A stretch of 64,000 bases of DNA from Phascolomyces articulosus. Its lineage: Eukaryota; Mucoromycota; Mucoromycetes; Mucorales; Lichtheimiaceae. Positions 1 through 10,565 of this stretch are shown here, in pieces. Numbering within the stretch: the stretch's first letter is position 1; each line of letters opens with the position of its first letter. Position numbers and translations under genes: made by a program. Location of the stretch: positions 248,001 through 312,000 of the forward strand of contig JAIXMP010000016.1 of NCBI GenBank assembly GCA_025677815.1, in the 5' to 3' direction. The notes beneath the pieces are model-generated. The model ran no database searches, was not told the origin of the DNA, and was given only the letters and a program-made list of their open reading frames with translations.

Positions 1-2122
1 GACGGCGACAATAGTAGTTCCAACATTATTGGCACATTTATGAAGACCCATACCCGTGCCTGCTAATTCGTGAGGTAAAAGCATGGAAGTGGAACTTAAT
101 ACGGACACTGGGCCTAATGCAAGGGCAAGTGAAAATATAATCATGCCTGCTGCAGGTACTGCCCATGTATGTGATAATAATACCATGGATAGAATTAATA
201 CAAGTGTGGCAATAAACACTACATTTGATGATAAAAAAAATTTAGAATTAGTTTTTTTTTCTTCTCTCTTTTCAATATGCATCATATAAAAAGTGTTGAA
301 ATACTCACAGCTGGTAAGACGCTTTCCATATCGATGTACAACCATACCCATAATCGGAGCTGCAACAATAGGAACAACTTGTGTCAAACTACTTTGATAC
401 TATTGAGATAGAAAAATAAGTTAATTATCTGTTTTGCTTGCTTGGTGATCTCATTCCTTTATTCATAATACTATATAATACATACACCAGCCATAATACT
501 CGTTGTCTGGAAACGGAATTGAACAAATTCACTATATAAGAGAGTAAATATAATATAGAAATTAGATCCTTAGTTCTAACCATACCTATTAATCAAGATA
601 ATGACAGCTAAACCTACGTTGCAATATCATCAAAACTACTTAATACACTTGACATGATTAATTGAATCCAAGGAATCATCCAAAATGTGCCTGGCATATA
701 CAAGAACATTTTATAAGAAAATTGGAACCGATTTGTTTTTCGTCGAGTTGCAGTGATGGTAGCAGCTCCTTGAGAAACAACCGAAAGTCGTCGACTAGGT
801 ACAGGTGTTACCGTATTACTGTTATTGAAATGATTTCGATATTTGTGTTTGGGTTGGGCTATTTCTCTACCGGTTAATGTAGCCCATCCATTATGCCACA
901 TGACAAGCCAATAAACGACATTCATAGCAACGCCAGCACCACAAAAGATAGTTGCTACATGGATCGGCCATGAATAAGAACCACTCGAATAGACAATAGG
1001 ATAGCATACCATTTTAGCTGCCCATTTTGTTAATCGTGCAACACATAATAAAATACCAATCACAATAGCCAATTCTCGATCTCTGAACCAGCGAGATAAA
1101 ATGCCTATATTTGTATATTTAAATTTAAGTATAAATATATAAATAATTCTATTGTTTTGTTTTTTTCCTTTTTTGATTGTAAAAACTAATATCATAAATT
1201 TACCTTCTTGCATAGTAACAATCATACCACCACCTAAACCATATACAACTTGACCAGTAACCATAATTGGATAACTATTTCGACCGCTACCAATAGATAC
1301 CAATAAACTTCCAATGAAAATAACAATGCTAACAAGCGTTGTACCACGGATCGATCCAAGACTCGATAAATCATCGATAAAGATACCAGCAAATAACGGT
1401 AAAACCGTATTCACCAGAGTGACCGCGGAAACAAGGACACCAAATTGAGTGTTGTTAATGTGCATATTCTATATTACCGAGGTAGAGATAGGATGTGTAA
1501 GTTTTTTTTTTCTTTTTGATGGATAAACGGGGGCGGACGGGACAAACGGATAAGCGGGCGCTAATACCCACATGGTATTTGATGAATTATTTGTGTGTAG
1601 CTAAGGAAAAACGGGGCAAAAAAATGACTTCATCCTCCCCACACACAGAGAAAAAAGACAAATAAATAAAGAAATCCAACTTACTTGTTTCAGGGCTGTT
1701 TTCAGTGTACCTACTGTTGCTTCCAAATAATGACAACCCACAGGTAATGCAAGCATACAGAATAAAATCAATATCTTTAATCGCCAACTGGCTTTTACAA
1801 ATAAATCTTCTTCTCGATTACTCGATAAGGTAGCTTCTTTGCTATAGACTGCTGTTTCGCCTGCTGCATTTTCACCATAAAATAAATCTTCGTGTATTGA
1901 ATCTGGTGCGGTTCTTTGTTGCTGTTGTTGTTGTTCAGGTGATATACGTTGATCGTCATTGTTTAAAACGTTGTGGTTATTATTATTATTGTTGTTGCTA
2001 CCTCCGCCGCCGTTACTGGTATTGTCTAACCTTGCAGCAAGTTGTTGCTTTTCATTGGGTTGATTTGAATGATCGTGTTGGGATGAAGATTCCGGTTCGT
2101 CCGTTGTTGTGGTATTACTCAT
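1..2122 (-). CDS. MFS transporter, MFSD1-like (3' end outside window)
   Basis: Major facilitator superfamily membrane transporter, closest in pattern to the MFSD1 group. Exons read on the minus strand: 2122-1685, 1468-1204, 1104-618, 531-486, 399-309, 218-<1. All junctions are GT..AG and keep frame; the 99-nt intron 1105-1203 has no stop and looks like coding sequence until spliced. The first 110 residues are a low-complexity N/Q/G-rich cytosolic tail. TM1 starts near the WRLKILILF stretch. Then come NTVLPLFAGIFIDD and GQVVYGLGGGMIVTMQEG, which match the MFSD1-type first half, and VVPIVAAPIMGMVVHRYGKR and LPHELAGTGMGLHKCANNVG in the second half. A Ser/Arg-rich loop separates the halves. The substrate cannot be read from sequence. 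The start is the first ATG in frame. The C-terminus lies left of base 1. Confidence 0.85.
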
Positions 2123-2982
2123 TGTTTATTATACTTATATATATATATATTGGAGGAGGAGAAAAAAAAAACAGAAAAGAGGAATGAGCAGGTTATTGTT
2201 ATATGGTTGCTTAAGTCGGAGGCAATATCAACATATGAAGTAAAATAAAAATGGTTCACAAAAGGACAAAAGACGACGGAGTCGTCAGAAAAAACATGAA
2301 GAAATAAGGAAAAAAAAAAGAGTGAGGGTTGAAGAAAAAGAAAGAAAGAAAAGGGTTTTCCGTTTACTCGTTGTTGTGTGTCCATGAATCCTATTCAGAA
2401 ACAGATAAATATTATCGTTTTTTAAGCGGCAAATCGGCTTGAGAGTGAAAAAAGTGCAAGATTAAAGAGAAAAAAAAGGTTCTTTACAATTGGGTCAAAA
2501 ATCTAAAAAAAAGAAATTGTGGAAGGATTTGGTTTAATTTTTTGTTTGTTGTCATCCGCTTAAGTCAGTTATAATAAAATTTACCAGGGAAATAACAAAC
2601 CCTTTTATTATCCTTTTTTTTTTACTTATCTTCTATAAAAAAGTGTGTGTAAATTCTCTGTGTTGATAATGAATGGATTGGATGAATGATGGTTGATTTG
2701 ATACGATAATTATAGGTTAATAGGCAAAAATAAACAATTCAGGGTCATAATTAAATTATCTTTGAAGGTTGAAAAAGATGATTAGAAATGTGACACAAAA
2801 AAAAAGAGATCGACTTCCGATTACTTGGCCAATTTTATTTATACAGGATTTTTCCTCGTTTTAGGCGGCTGAACAAAAAAAAAAGATTCCAAATGAAATT
2901 TGACTGTTTTATTTAATAATAAGGAACAAGTAATTGTTTTAAAAATATGACAGTAAAAGCATTAAATAAACAGCAGTAAAAA
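2123..2982. other. intergenic, no gene seen
   Basis: Upstream region of the transporter, rich in A and T runs. It holds two copies of a recurring TAAGCGG/CCGCTTA heptamer (2423-2429 and 2556-2562). No coding potential was seen; the small ORFs here are low-complexity Phe/Lys runs. Confidence 0.6.
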
Positions 2983-3764
2983 CTATAACATTGGTTCTTC
3001 AAGAATACAACGTGGAAAATAAGACTTTGCATGTCATATCCATCCTTGACAATCTCTAGCAGTAACCAGGTATGCTGGCTGGATAATGCGAGGTGTCAAA
3101 TGACTACTTGTAGTTAAGATCTCTCGCTTGACACCAGCCTTTAGTTTTGACCAAATTCTTCCTCTATCGGGTTCAGTACTGGTGAGTATGGAGGTAGATA
3201 TAGGATACGAAATCCACGATTTTCAATGGTATCCTTGACAATACTACTATGAAGTATTCGAGAAGCTTCAGCAGCATTTAAAGTTACATTTTGTATGAGG
3301 TCAATAAGTTCAACGATCTGCAAGTCAGTATATCGTCTGTTTGGACCTATAAAGTATGACTTCTAAGTAACCTAAATGTAACTGCTATGAACTGATAATC
3401 TATTCATTATAACAACATATACCTCTTAGTTTTATTACTGCTTTTTTGGGCTTGTTCCTACGAGGCCGCTCACGTTTTTTCTTTTCGCCTGTGTTTGAGC
3501 TAGATTCGACCTTTTGCTGCTGAGGAATATTTGGTGCATCGATTTCTATCTCATAAACTTCATGCTGAAACGTATGTGCATATTTTATATACTGTTTATC
3601 GAAGAGTTTTTTAGATGTTTTTTTTAACAATATAGTATATCTTTACCTTTTCTGAATAATTTGGTCGTTTTGTCATTGATACCAATGGATATACGCTGTC
3701 TTTTCCTCCATCGAATTCAGTATTCACGATGTGATATGGATCCTCTGCTTCAATGTTCTCTTCC
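2983..3764 (-). pseudogene. DDE transposase relic (Tc1/mariner-IS630 type), internally deleted
   Basis: Read on the minus strand from an ATG at 3764, the relic gives an acidic N-terminal segment and a Lys/Arg-rich stretch ending near 3420. From about 3350 a helix-turn-helix-like start follows (RRYTDLQIVELIDLIQ) and jumps directly into the end of a DDE domain: DTIENRGFRILYLPPYSP, then LNPIEE. The catalytic core that normally lies between them, including the first two Asp residues, is absent. A one-base loss in the TTTGG at about 3150 breaks the frame before the expected FWSKLK. A TGA interrupts the C-terminal tail near 3038, before HAKSYFPRCILEEPML. The family is known from fungi and many Mucorales genomes; the call rests on the PPYSP..LNPIE motif. 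It cannot encode an active transposase. Confidence 0.75.
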
Positions 3765-3998
3765 ATAATTTCATAACTTCTAGCTTGTCACTCTCTTCTA
3801 TAATATCTTCTTCGTTGACATACGGTAACTCTGGTACTTCGATATCCATTTCCAGCTTCTCTTCTCCGTGAAGCATGGGCGTATAGTACTCATATCAGAT
3901 GCAGAATACATGATTGTGGACGGTTTGTGAAGAAAGAAAAAAAAAAGATACAGATTTTCTTGCTTAGCTCTGTCAACAAAAAACGGCCGCTTAATATA

Positions 3999-4022
3999 CA
4001 GTAACAGACATTGCTGTTACTG
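3999..4022. repeat. 9-bp inverted repeat, 6-nt loop
   Basis: CAGTAACAG and CTGTTACTG face each other perfectly. The hairpin lies about 235 bp beyond the transposase relic and next to a CCGCTTA heptamer (3987-3993). It may be what is left of a terminal repeat, or may be chance. Confidence 0.45.
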
Positions 4023-4403
4023 ACAAAAAAAAAGGAAAATAATAGCTACATTGATATATATATGCAATGGGATGATGCCAAGATCATAAACATATTAACC
4101 CTTCCGTTATTATCAGTATAGAATTTTCATAGGCGGGAAAGGGGTTTGATAATATTTTTCTTTTTTATGACGGAAGAAAGAATTCTAGCGTGCATAGTAA
4201 TCAAAAAATCTATTCGACCAAACCCATCTTTATCTTAAACATAACTCCATCTTATTTCCACACAACCAACTTTATTTTTAACCAAATTTCATCACTGGTA
4301 GTTTTCTTATTTCCTTAATTAATTAATTCGAACGTCGAATTCCTTATTACAATATATTTATATATATTTTTACTTGTGTTTTTTATTTGAAGAAATCAAG
4401 TTA

Positions 4404-4727
4404 ATGCAAAATAATGTAGTTAAGTGGACGATATCTTTTGAAGTAACGTACAAAATTTTTGATCAGTTTCAAACCTACTCTGATCGTTTAAAATTCATGT
4501 GTGTCAGCAAGTTTTTTTTTCTTTGGTTTTCTTCTCAAGCGTGTATGTCTAACAAGGTTTTTCAATTACGAACTGGTGATATTCGATTATTGTCTTTCAA
4601 AAATCAAACACGATTTTCTCTTTTTTATGATGTTGTTGGTTGTATCGACATTGAGTATGAAGAATTGGCAAAACCTATTTCAAGCGTCGAAATAATCTGT
4701 TTTTTAAAACCATTCAAGAACTTATAA
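4404..4727 (+). pseudogene. F-box-like fragment
   Basis: An open frame of 107 codons from an in-frame ATG. The first 45 residues resemble an F-box: ISFEVTYKIFDQFQTYSDRL followed by a VSKFFF that fits the usual V(C/S)K.W position. Nothing downstream in this frame continues as leucine-rich repeats, and the surrounding 600 bp contain stops in all frames. I read it as a decayed F-box gene. F-box genes are abundant in this group of fungi; assignment from the F-box pattern alone is weak. Confidence 0.35.
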
Positions 4728-5084
4728 CAAGTAACTTTTGGTGAATTGGTTGTCTTGAAAAAGAATGTTGCTGGAATTCAACAGTTCTTGAAAAAACGTT
4801 TTCCAAAGATTATCAATACATTTGAAAATATCCATGGTTCGAAAAAAGATCTCCAAAAGACACTCCTCGTTCTATTTGTCACACCTCCCCAGTGCATGAT
4901 TCTTTTTCAAATGTATTAAAAAGGTCTGCTGATCACTTATATGCAGCTCCTACTGATTTCAATTATGATAATGAATCAGGCCAGTATTGGAAATAACAAA
5001 AAATATCGCAGCAGCAATTGAAAAAGGTAAAAGTTGTTTATTTGGGCCATACTTTTGTAAGTTTAAAATGGGATTACTAACTTA

Positions 5085-5693
5085 GACCATCCGCAGTAGG
5101 AGTTGTTACAAAATTGTTAAAATAATTAATTTAACAACTCTGAGTAACTTAACAACCCGTTTCTTGCAGTGGATGTTGTTAAACAAAGTGTTATGAAAAG
5201 TGTTAATATTCATATCGTGCGTTAAATAAAAATAGATGGAGGCTGAATAAAAAAAATTGTTTTCTCTAATCTTTATCACAACAATAGATCCTACATTTCT
5301 TAAAAGACTTAAATTAAGACGAAATAATGATGAGCAATTAGAACAGAACCGCATTCGCCTTCGACAAACTGTTGCTCACATATTATAACGATCTCGAGAT
5401 AGACGACTTTCTGCTTCTACTAGATATCAAAACAACACCGTGAATGTTGGTTGGAGTAGTAGGTGTCGAGTTGGTCATAAATGGAAGTGAAGTAAAAATT
5501 TTATTTCTCAAACTATTTTTTATTTTTATTTTTGAAAATCAAGCAGTTGTGAAGTTTAACAGTTTTTGTGAAAAAAGTTAGAAGCTGTTAAAATTAACAA
5601 CTCGATAATAACAACCATTGCAAGAACTGAGTGTTAAACGAGGTGTTAAATTTAACGTAACAACGCGTGTAACAACTCCCGCTGCAGATGGTC
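5085..5693. mobile_element. 609-bp TIR element with TTA target duplication (PIF/Harbinger-like MITE)
   Basis: The two ends are inverted copies of about 100 bp. The left end begins GACCATCCGCAGTAGGAGTT. The right end, reverse-complemented, begins GACCATCTGCAGCGGGAGTT, and similarity continues through several TTGTTA-rich blocks. Each end is flanked by TTA (5082-5084 and 5694-5696), a 3-bp target duplication typical of PIF/Harbinger elements. The middle (about 5290-5450) contains an open stretch rich in Arg and Asn (RRNNDEQLEQNRIRLRQTVA) that looks like worn coding sequence. The element is therefore probably a deletion derivative rather than a random hairpin. It encodes no transposase. Confidence 0.75.
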
Positions 5694-5738
5694 TTATGCA
5701 GGACTTACTATTAGGTCGTTGTCGGATTAGAAATCACT

Positions 5739-6425
5739 TTGGTTAAACTCCCTCCCTCTTTGGACAAGGTCGTCATGGCAAACACTCCCTACTATATCCT
5801 GTCTGACCAATTCGATGGCGCTAGTTTATTGATGAATGGAACCTATTCTGGTGATATATTAGATGAAGGTATTGTGAATCAAGCAAAAAAGTTGGTGGAA
5901 CCTGTCTTGTTGAGCGTCAGCCATTGGGTTCTTATCCTTCATTTTAATATATTTGTTGCAAATGACAAGGCAACCGACGATTGTGGGCACCGACGCGTAA
6001 TTGATTCATTGAGATCTATTCCCAAGGTAAAATACTTGAATGCCGCGATTTCGGACAACCCTACTATCAACTCGTCGTACGCTGAGGACAATTGGAAATT
6101 CTTGTTATCGGTGGTTATTATGTAAAGGGGGGGACGCAAGGAAGATAGCATTCTCTGGTAGCTCTCTTCCACGTAGTATGGCTAAATAATTAATGAAAAA
6201 TGATGGATGTGCCGTGGTTGTCCCCTTTGGTGATGTTCCGTATGTTCGATCCCCTCGTTTCCTACATGATTATTCAAAAAAAAAACATGCTAGTCGTGCT
6301 TGGTCATTGGAATCCGAACGATTTGCGGCTGGTGGTTTTAGAATTTGTCATCCACTTTCATACGACCGTCACTTCTCAAGACAAAATGCTAAATATTCAA
6401 TATTGGTGACATTTGCAGCTTACTT
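5739..6425 (+). pseudogene. unrecognised broken coding sequence
   Basis: Two open segments follow one another: 5739-6125, containing PPSLDKVVMANTPYYILSDQ, and a second around 6193-6430 in different frames. Composition looks protein-like, with mixed hydrophobic and charged residues and few low-complexity runs, but I recognise no family. The first segment begins just right of the TIR element, so it may be the far half of the gene that the element entered. A stop at 6123-6125 and frame changes afterwards suggest decay. Confidence 0.3.
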
Positions 6426-6509
6426 CTTCTAATTGTATGCCACAAGATATATACAATAGGGCACCAACAAAAGGCCCTTGGTTTACTTTTGAATAATTCA
6501 GACGTTAAA

Positions 6510-7300
6510 TCAGCAATCAATTAGCTGTTATAATTCAGAATCATCAATCACGTTTTATCTACCCAGAAAAAGGGGTATTACAAGGCTCAATTCTCAGCCC
6601 TCTACTTTATGCTTTATTTATCAACACTCTACTGCGAAGATTGCGTATTCATATGTCATTAAGTGGGAATCATCCAATAACGATACGCACAACACAAAAC
6701 CAAGGGAAATCAGAACTGCCATCCATGAAGGGCAATATCAAGGTAATAAATTCGGGAGACCAGATCAGAATAGACCGGACATAAACCAATCTATCATTTC
6801 CCCATTGCTATATGCAGATGATGTATGTCGTAATATTCGCTTAAAAAACCAATATGCTACGATTGCTATGTATTACAGAAAACCACTCAAAGGAATCTGG
6901 CTACCGATGGCATCCTGGAAAATGCGCAATAATCGAACCAGTAATGACAGCAACGTCATCTACAGATAATAGCAACGCGAATATGCAGAACGAACTAACA
7001 TACCAGCTATACACTAAAACAATTCCTATGGTTAAAACGTTCAAGTATCTTAGTATATCCTTTAACCAGTTTGGTATTGACAGCGATCTCCTCATTAACC
7101 AGCGGATCACTAAAGCAACAGGAAGTATGTCACTCCTTAGACAACTGGGTATACAACAAAATGGAGTGAGCTTTGGCCAGCCCTTTTTCGCATACTACGT
7201 GAAATTGATTTTCTAAGTCATGCAGATGCAGACTTCAATCTGGATGACGAACCTGACCCTGAAGTAACAATGACACAACAACAACAAAACAACACCCAAA
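6510..7300 (+). mobile_element. non-LTR retrotransposon (LINE) reverse transcriptase relic
   Basis: Three frames must be joined to follow the protein. 6550-6790 gives YPEKGVLQGSILSPLLYALF, the RT motif before the active site. A frame change then gives SPLLYADDV, carrying the catalytic A-D-D, at 6797-6830. Another change gives SGYRWHPGKCAI and the KTFKYLSISF segment (6854-7215), which corresponds to the conserved block after the active site in LINE reverse transcriptases. A TAA at 6783-6785 and the frameshifts make it dead. The 5' endonuclease part is missing, as expected for a 5'-truncated insertion. The 3' limit is uncertain and could reach about 7610. Confidence 0.8.
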
Positions 7301-8434
7301 GTTTACCTTTCTTGAATCTTATTTTACATCAAATCGTAACCCTTTCTCTTCCTCTTATTCGTATTTTTCTCATTTTCATTTTATCCTTATATATTTTCAA
7401 AGTTATCACATTAAACCTTATATATCCTACATAGTTGTACCCAAAACATAGTTTCACTCTCTCTCTCCACCATACAAGTTATCTTTTTTCCCCAAATTGG
7501 TTTTTTTCGGTTATTCTTTCTATATTTCCTATCTACAACATATATAGAACCGCAAGGAAGTGACCATATGCTCAAGGCGCCGGTCTGTCACCTTCCACAA
7601 TAAACTCATAATAATTTTTCACTTAAATCAGCAATCGATTCAGACAAGAAAACCAAGTCTCACACACTTAAAACAATCAACAAAGCCGTGATAAGAAAAA
7701 CAACATCCAAGAAAAATTTAGTAATGATTACCAAGATTTTAACACTATTGGAGCAAGTTTTAGGAAGACAACGAGAAGTCAACGTCACTTCAATTGTACA
7801 AGATATTAATAAGGACGCGGCTTTTCTTTACAATAATACACTCGTTGGACTCCTGGTTGAATCGAATGGGAAGATGCTGGATAAAATCAATCTTTATATT
7901 GTCGTAATGCCTGGTACATAACCTTCATTATATATAAGTAGAAGCAAGGGTTTTTTTTATTAAAGCTTAACATGGATGATATGTAAACGATTTAAAAGTT
8001 ACTTTTTCGGTTATTATCGCCATAGCAAATTTAATATTTCACAAATATACTTTTTCGTTGCTGCTTTGCCAAAAAAAAAAAAAGATCATCAAAAGAAAAT
8101 GAAAATTTGAATGTATGAATAGTATATGAGAATATTTTTATAAACAAACTTTTTTTTTTGAAACGAAAAAAAAATGAACGGGGATATTATAAATATAAAG
8201 TGGGGGATTAATTTACTATGTGAGATACAAAGTGAAGATGTTGAATGATAAGAATGGCATGAATAATAAAAAAGCAAAGACGAAGTAGGAGACAAAGATA
8301 AGGGAGAATAAGAGTGGAAATAATCATGGAATGGGTGGATTATTTTTTAAAAAAAATGAAACTTTTTTTCTTTTGGAAGAGGAGGATGTTGATTAAGTAT
8401 AATGTATCTATGTATATAAATAAATGTGTATAAT
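7301..8434. other. no confident gene
   Basis: 7301-7620 may be the 3' untranslated tail of the LINE relic; it contains a GC-richer block at 7551-7600. A 66-codon open stretch from an ATG at 7724 (to 7921) has no recognisable match. The remainder is A/T-rich sequence next to the 3' end of the aspartokinase gene. Confidence 0.4.
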
Positions 8435-10300
8435 CTAGTCTAACATGAGGGAGGCAACAGTAGATTGTTTAACAGCAGGTAAAACCAAAGTAGTTTGCTT
8501 GCTCAAAAGTTGATCATGGATGACATTCATGGCAGTGATAGCCTTGGATTCTTCAATAACACAAGAAATATTGATTTCAGAAGCACCTTGAGAAATCATT
8601 TCAATGTTGACACCAGCCGACGCCAGCGTCGTAAACATCATACCAGCAATACCCACCATGTTTTTCATTTGTTTGCCAACCAGTGACAAAATAGCCATAT
8701 TTTGTAATAAATCAACACGACCCACCGATTTCAAATCTTCAATCACACGTGGTAAATCCCTTTCATTACTATCTGCGCCCAAAGCCATGGATACATGAAC
8801 TTCTGAAGTCGAAATAAGATCCACTACAATACCATACCGATCCAAGGTCGAAAAGATCTTTGCAAAGAAACCATGGCTGACACTTTTTCGGTTGGAATGA
8901 ACGTTCAATACGACTAAACTATCCTTGATGGTAACAGCTGTAGGGTACTTCCTTGAAAGATCAAGATGGTAACCATTTTCGGCAAGTACCTTGGGTGAAT
9001 GAGGAGGCGTGGATGTACCGTCTTTGGAAACGGAATCTGTGGGGAATACAACGGTACCTTGACCACGAGGGTTTTGAACGTTTTTGATACGGATGGGGAT
9101 ATGAGCACGGATCACTTGCTCCATGGTGAATGGATGGATCACCTCAGAACCATAATAGGTCAATTCTGAAGCTTCTTCTGGTGTGATGATCGAAATCAAT
9201 CGGGCAGATTTTACTTTACGTGGATCAGCGGTGAAGATACCGTCTACTTCTTTCCAGATTTGTAATTCTTCGGCACCTAATCCCACAGCGGTCAATGCCG
9301 CGCAAAGATCGGTGTAACCACGGCCAATGGTGGTGAGTAAGCTTCCAGGTACAATGCCGAAAAAGCCTATGTTTTTTTATAAATACCGGTGGATTAGCTC
9401 ATACTCTAAACAAATGACGCAACTTTGTGTGTGTGTATTTATTCAAATTAATTTACCTGTGACCACGGGAACTTTATTTCCACACTCTCGTACCTTGGCG
9501 GCCATACGTTCACCCAAATAATCATAAAAGTGTTGATCCAAAACTTCAAATTCTCGATCAATAATATTTTCCAATGAAACAAATGCTGCATCCACATCCT
9601 ATCATAGATGAATGAATAAGTAAAACTGAAAATATAGATATAGATAATTTGTCCGCTCGTCCTTCATCATATAATTCTATGGTTATTTACATACCCGATC
9701 TTGTAACACAGCAGCAACAATTCTACATGATAATTTTTCGCCCACACCGATAATGATATCTCTTGATCGAGGGGAAATCTCATTGATGATCTGAGCGGCT
9801 TCCAAGAACGATTTTAACTTTGTACAATCGTGTTCGATATCATGTTTTAAAGATTTAAGGATTTCTGGATCCTTGACCATTTCTTCAGCAACGTCTAAAT
9901 GATCTTTCAATAAATCATTGATGATTCGAAGATATTCGGTCGATCCCGGTCTTAAAGCTTCATCTGCCGCACGAATTAATCGATTGGTTGTACCCGTCTG
10001 TTTATTTTCACCGCTACGTGCTGAACATACTACGACTACTTGGTTTTGTTTTACGTATTCTCTAATAACAAATTAAGATACACTCTCCATTTTTAATATA
10101 AAAGTTTCAAAGGGGGGGAGAGATAGAATGTCACACAAGCCTCTTTTTTTTGTATTAGGGATCTTGAAAAAAAAAAAAACTTACTTGATCACTTGATTGG
10201 CAATGTTATCCAGGAATTTACCGATGCTAGTACCACCGAATTTCTGAACTACCCAAGGAAGATCAGGAGAATTGTGATAGACGGGCTTTGTAAGTGGCAT
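8435..10300 (-). CDS. HOM3: aspartokinase (aspartate kinase)
   Basis: ATP-dependent phosphorylation of L-aspartate, the first step of the pathway to threonine, methionine and homoserine. Exons (minus): 10300-10185, 10061-9695, 9598-9457, 9366-8435, giving 518 residues, close to yeast Hom3 (527). Signature WVVQKFGGTS lies at residues 16-25. VVVVCSARSGENKQTGTTNR and the SPRSRDIIIGVGEKLS segment follow. WKEVDGIFTADPRKV is the aspartate-kinase active-site region. Two C-terminal ACT-type regions, NVHSNRKSVSHGFFAKIF and VGIAGMMFTTLASAGVNIEM, are the expected feedback-binding part. The start is set by the ATG just before MPLTKPV; an upstream in-frame ATG at 10459 would add a poly-Tyr/Phe run lying in the leader and is unlikely. 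HOM3 is the yeast symbol, used by homology. Confidence 0.93.
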
Positions 10301-10396
10301 GGCAACCAAAAGGAAATAATAATAATAGAAAAAAAAGAGAAAGAGGAAAAAAAAAGAAGACAAGGGCAGGTTTCGGAACAAGTTGGATAAGCGACC

Positions 10397-10409
10397 TTTA
10401 TATATAAAG
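10397..10409 (-). promoter_or_regulatory. TATA-like element of the aspartokinase gene
   Basis: A symmetrical TTTATATATAAAG lies about 100 bp upstream of the aspartokinase ATG, a plausible core-promoter distance for a fungal gene with a short leader. The assignment is positional only. Confidence 0.4.
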
Positions 10410-10433
10410 ATGAATGATTGTATTTTGTTGTTG

Positions 10434-10440
10434 TGAGTCA
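10434..10440 (-). promoter_or_regulatory. Gcn4/CPC1-type site upstream of aspartokinase
   Basis: TGAGTCA is the exact Gcn4/AP-1 core (TGACTCA on the other strand), 134 bp upstream of the start codon. Yeast HOM3 is under general amino-acid control by Gcn4, so the site fits the gene. Binding is inferred. Confidence 0.5.
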
Positions 10441-10455
10441 AGGCGGGTTCGGTAG

Positions 10456-10565
10456 CCAATAGGGTTGTGGATCAACACATCCAATGAGATTTTCTCGGAT
10501 TATCATATCTATCGGATCTTGAGAGGCTATTATCATCAGTACGCATTTGGATAAAATCATCCAAT
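10456..10565 (-). promoter_or_regulatory. three CCAAT boxes upstream of aspartokinase
   Basis: CCAAT occurs at 10456-10460, 10481-10485 and 10561-10565, all on the plus strand and 156-265 bp upstream of the start codon. Two share the longer string ATCCAATGA, which also occurs upstream of ATP2. CCAAT is the target of the HAP/NF-Y complex in fungi. Confidence 0.35.

Noticed and set aside
10300..10459. Upstream ATG giving a 53-residue extension of aspartokinase
   Set aside because: The extension contains a poly-Phe/Tyr run and overlaps the TATA-like and Gcn4-type sites; the ATG at 10300 gives the family length.
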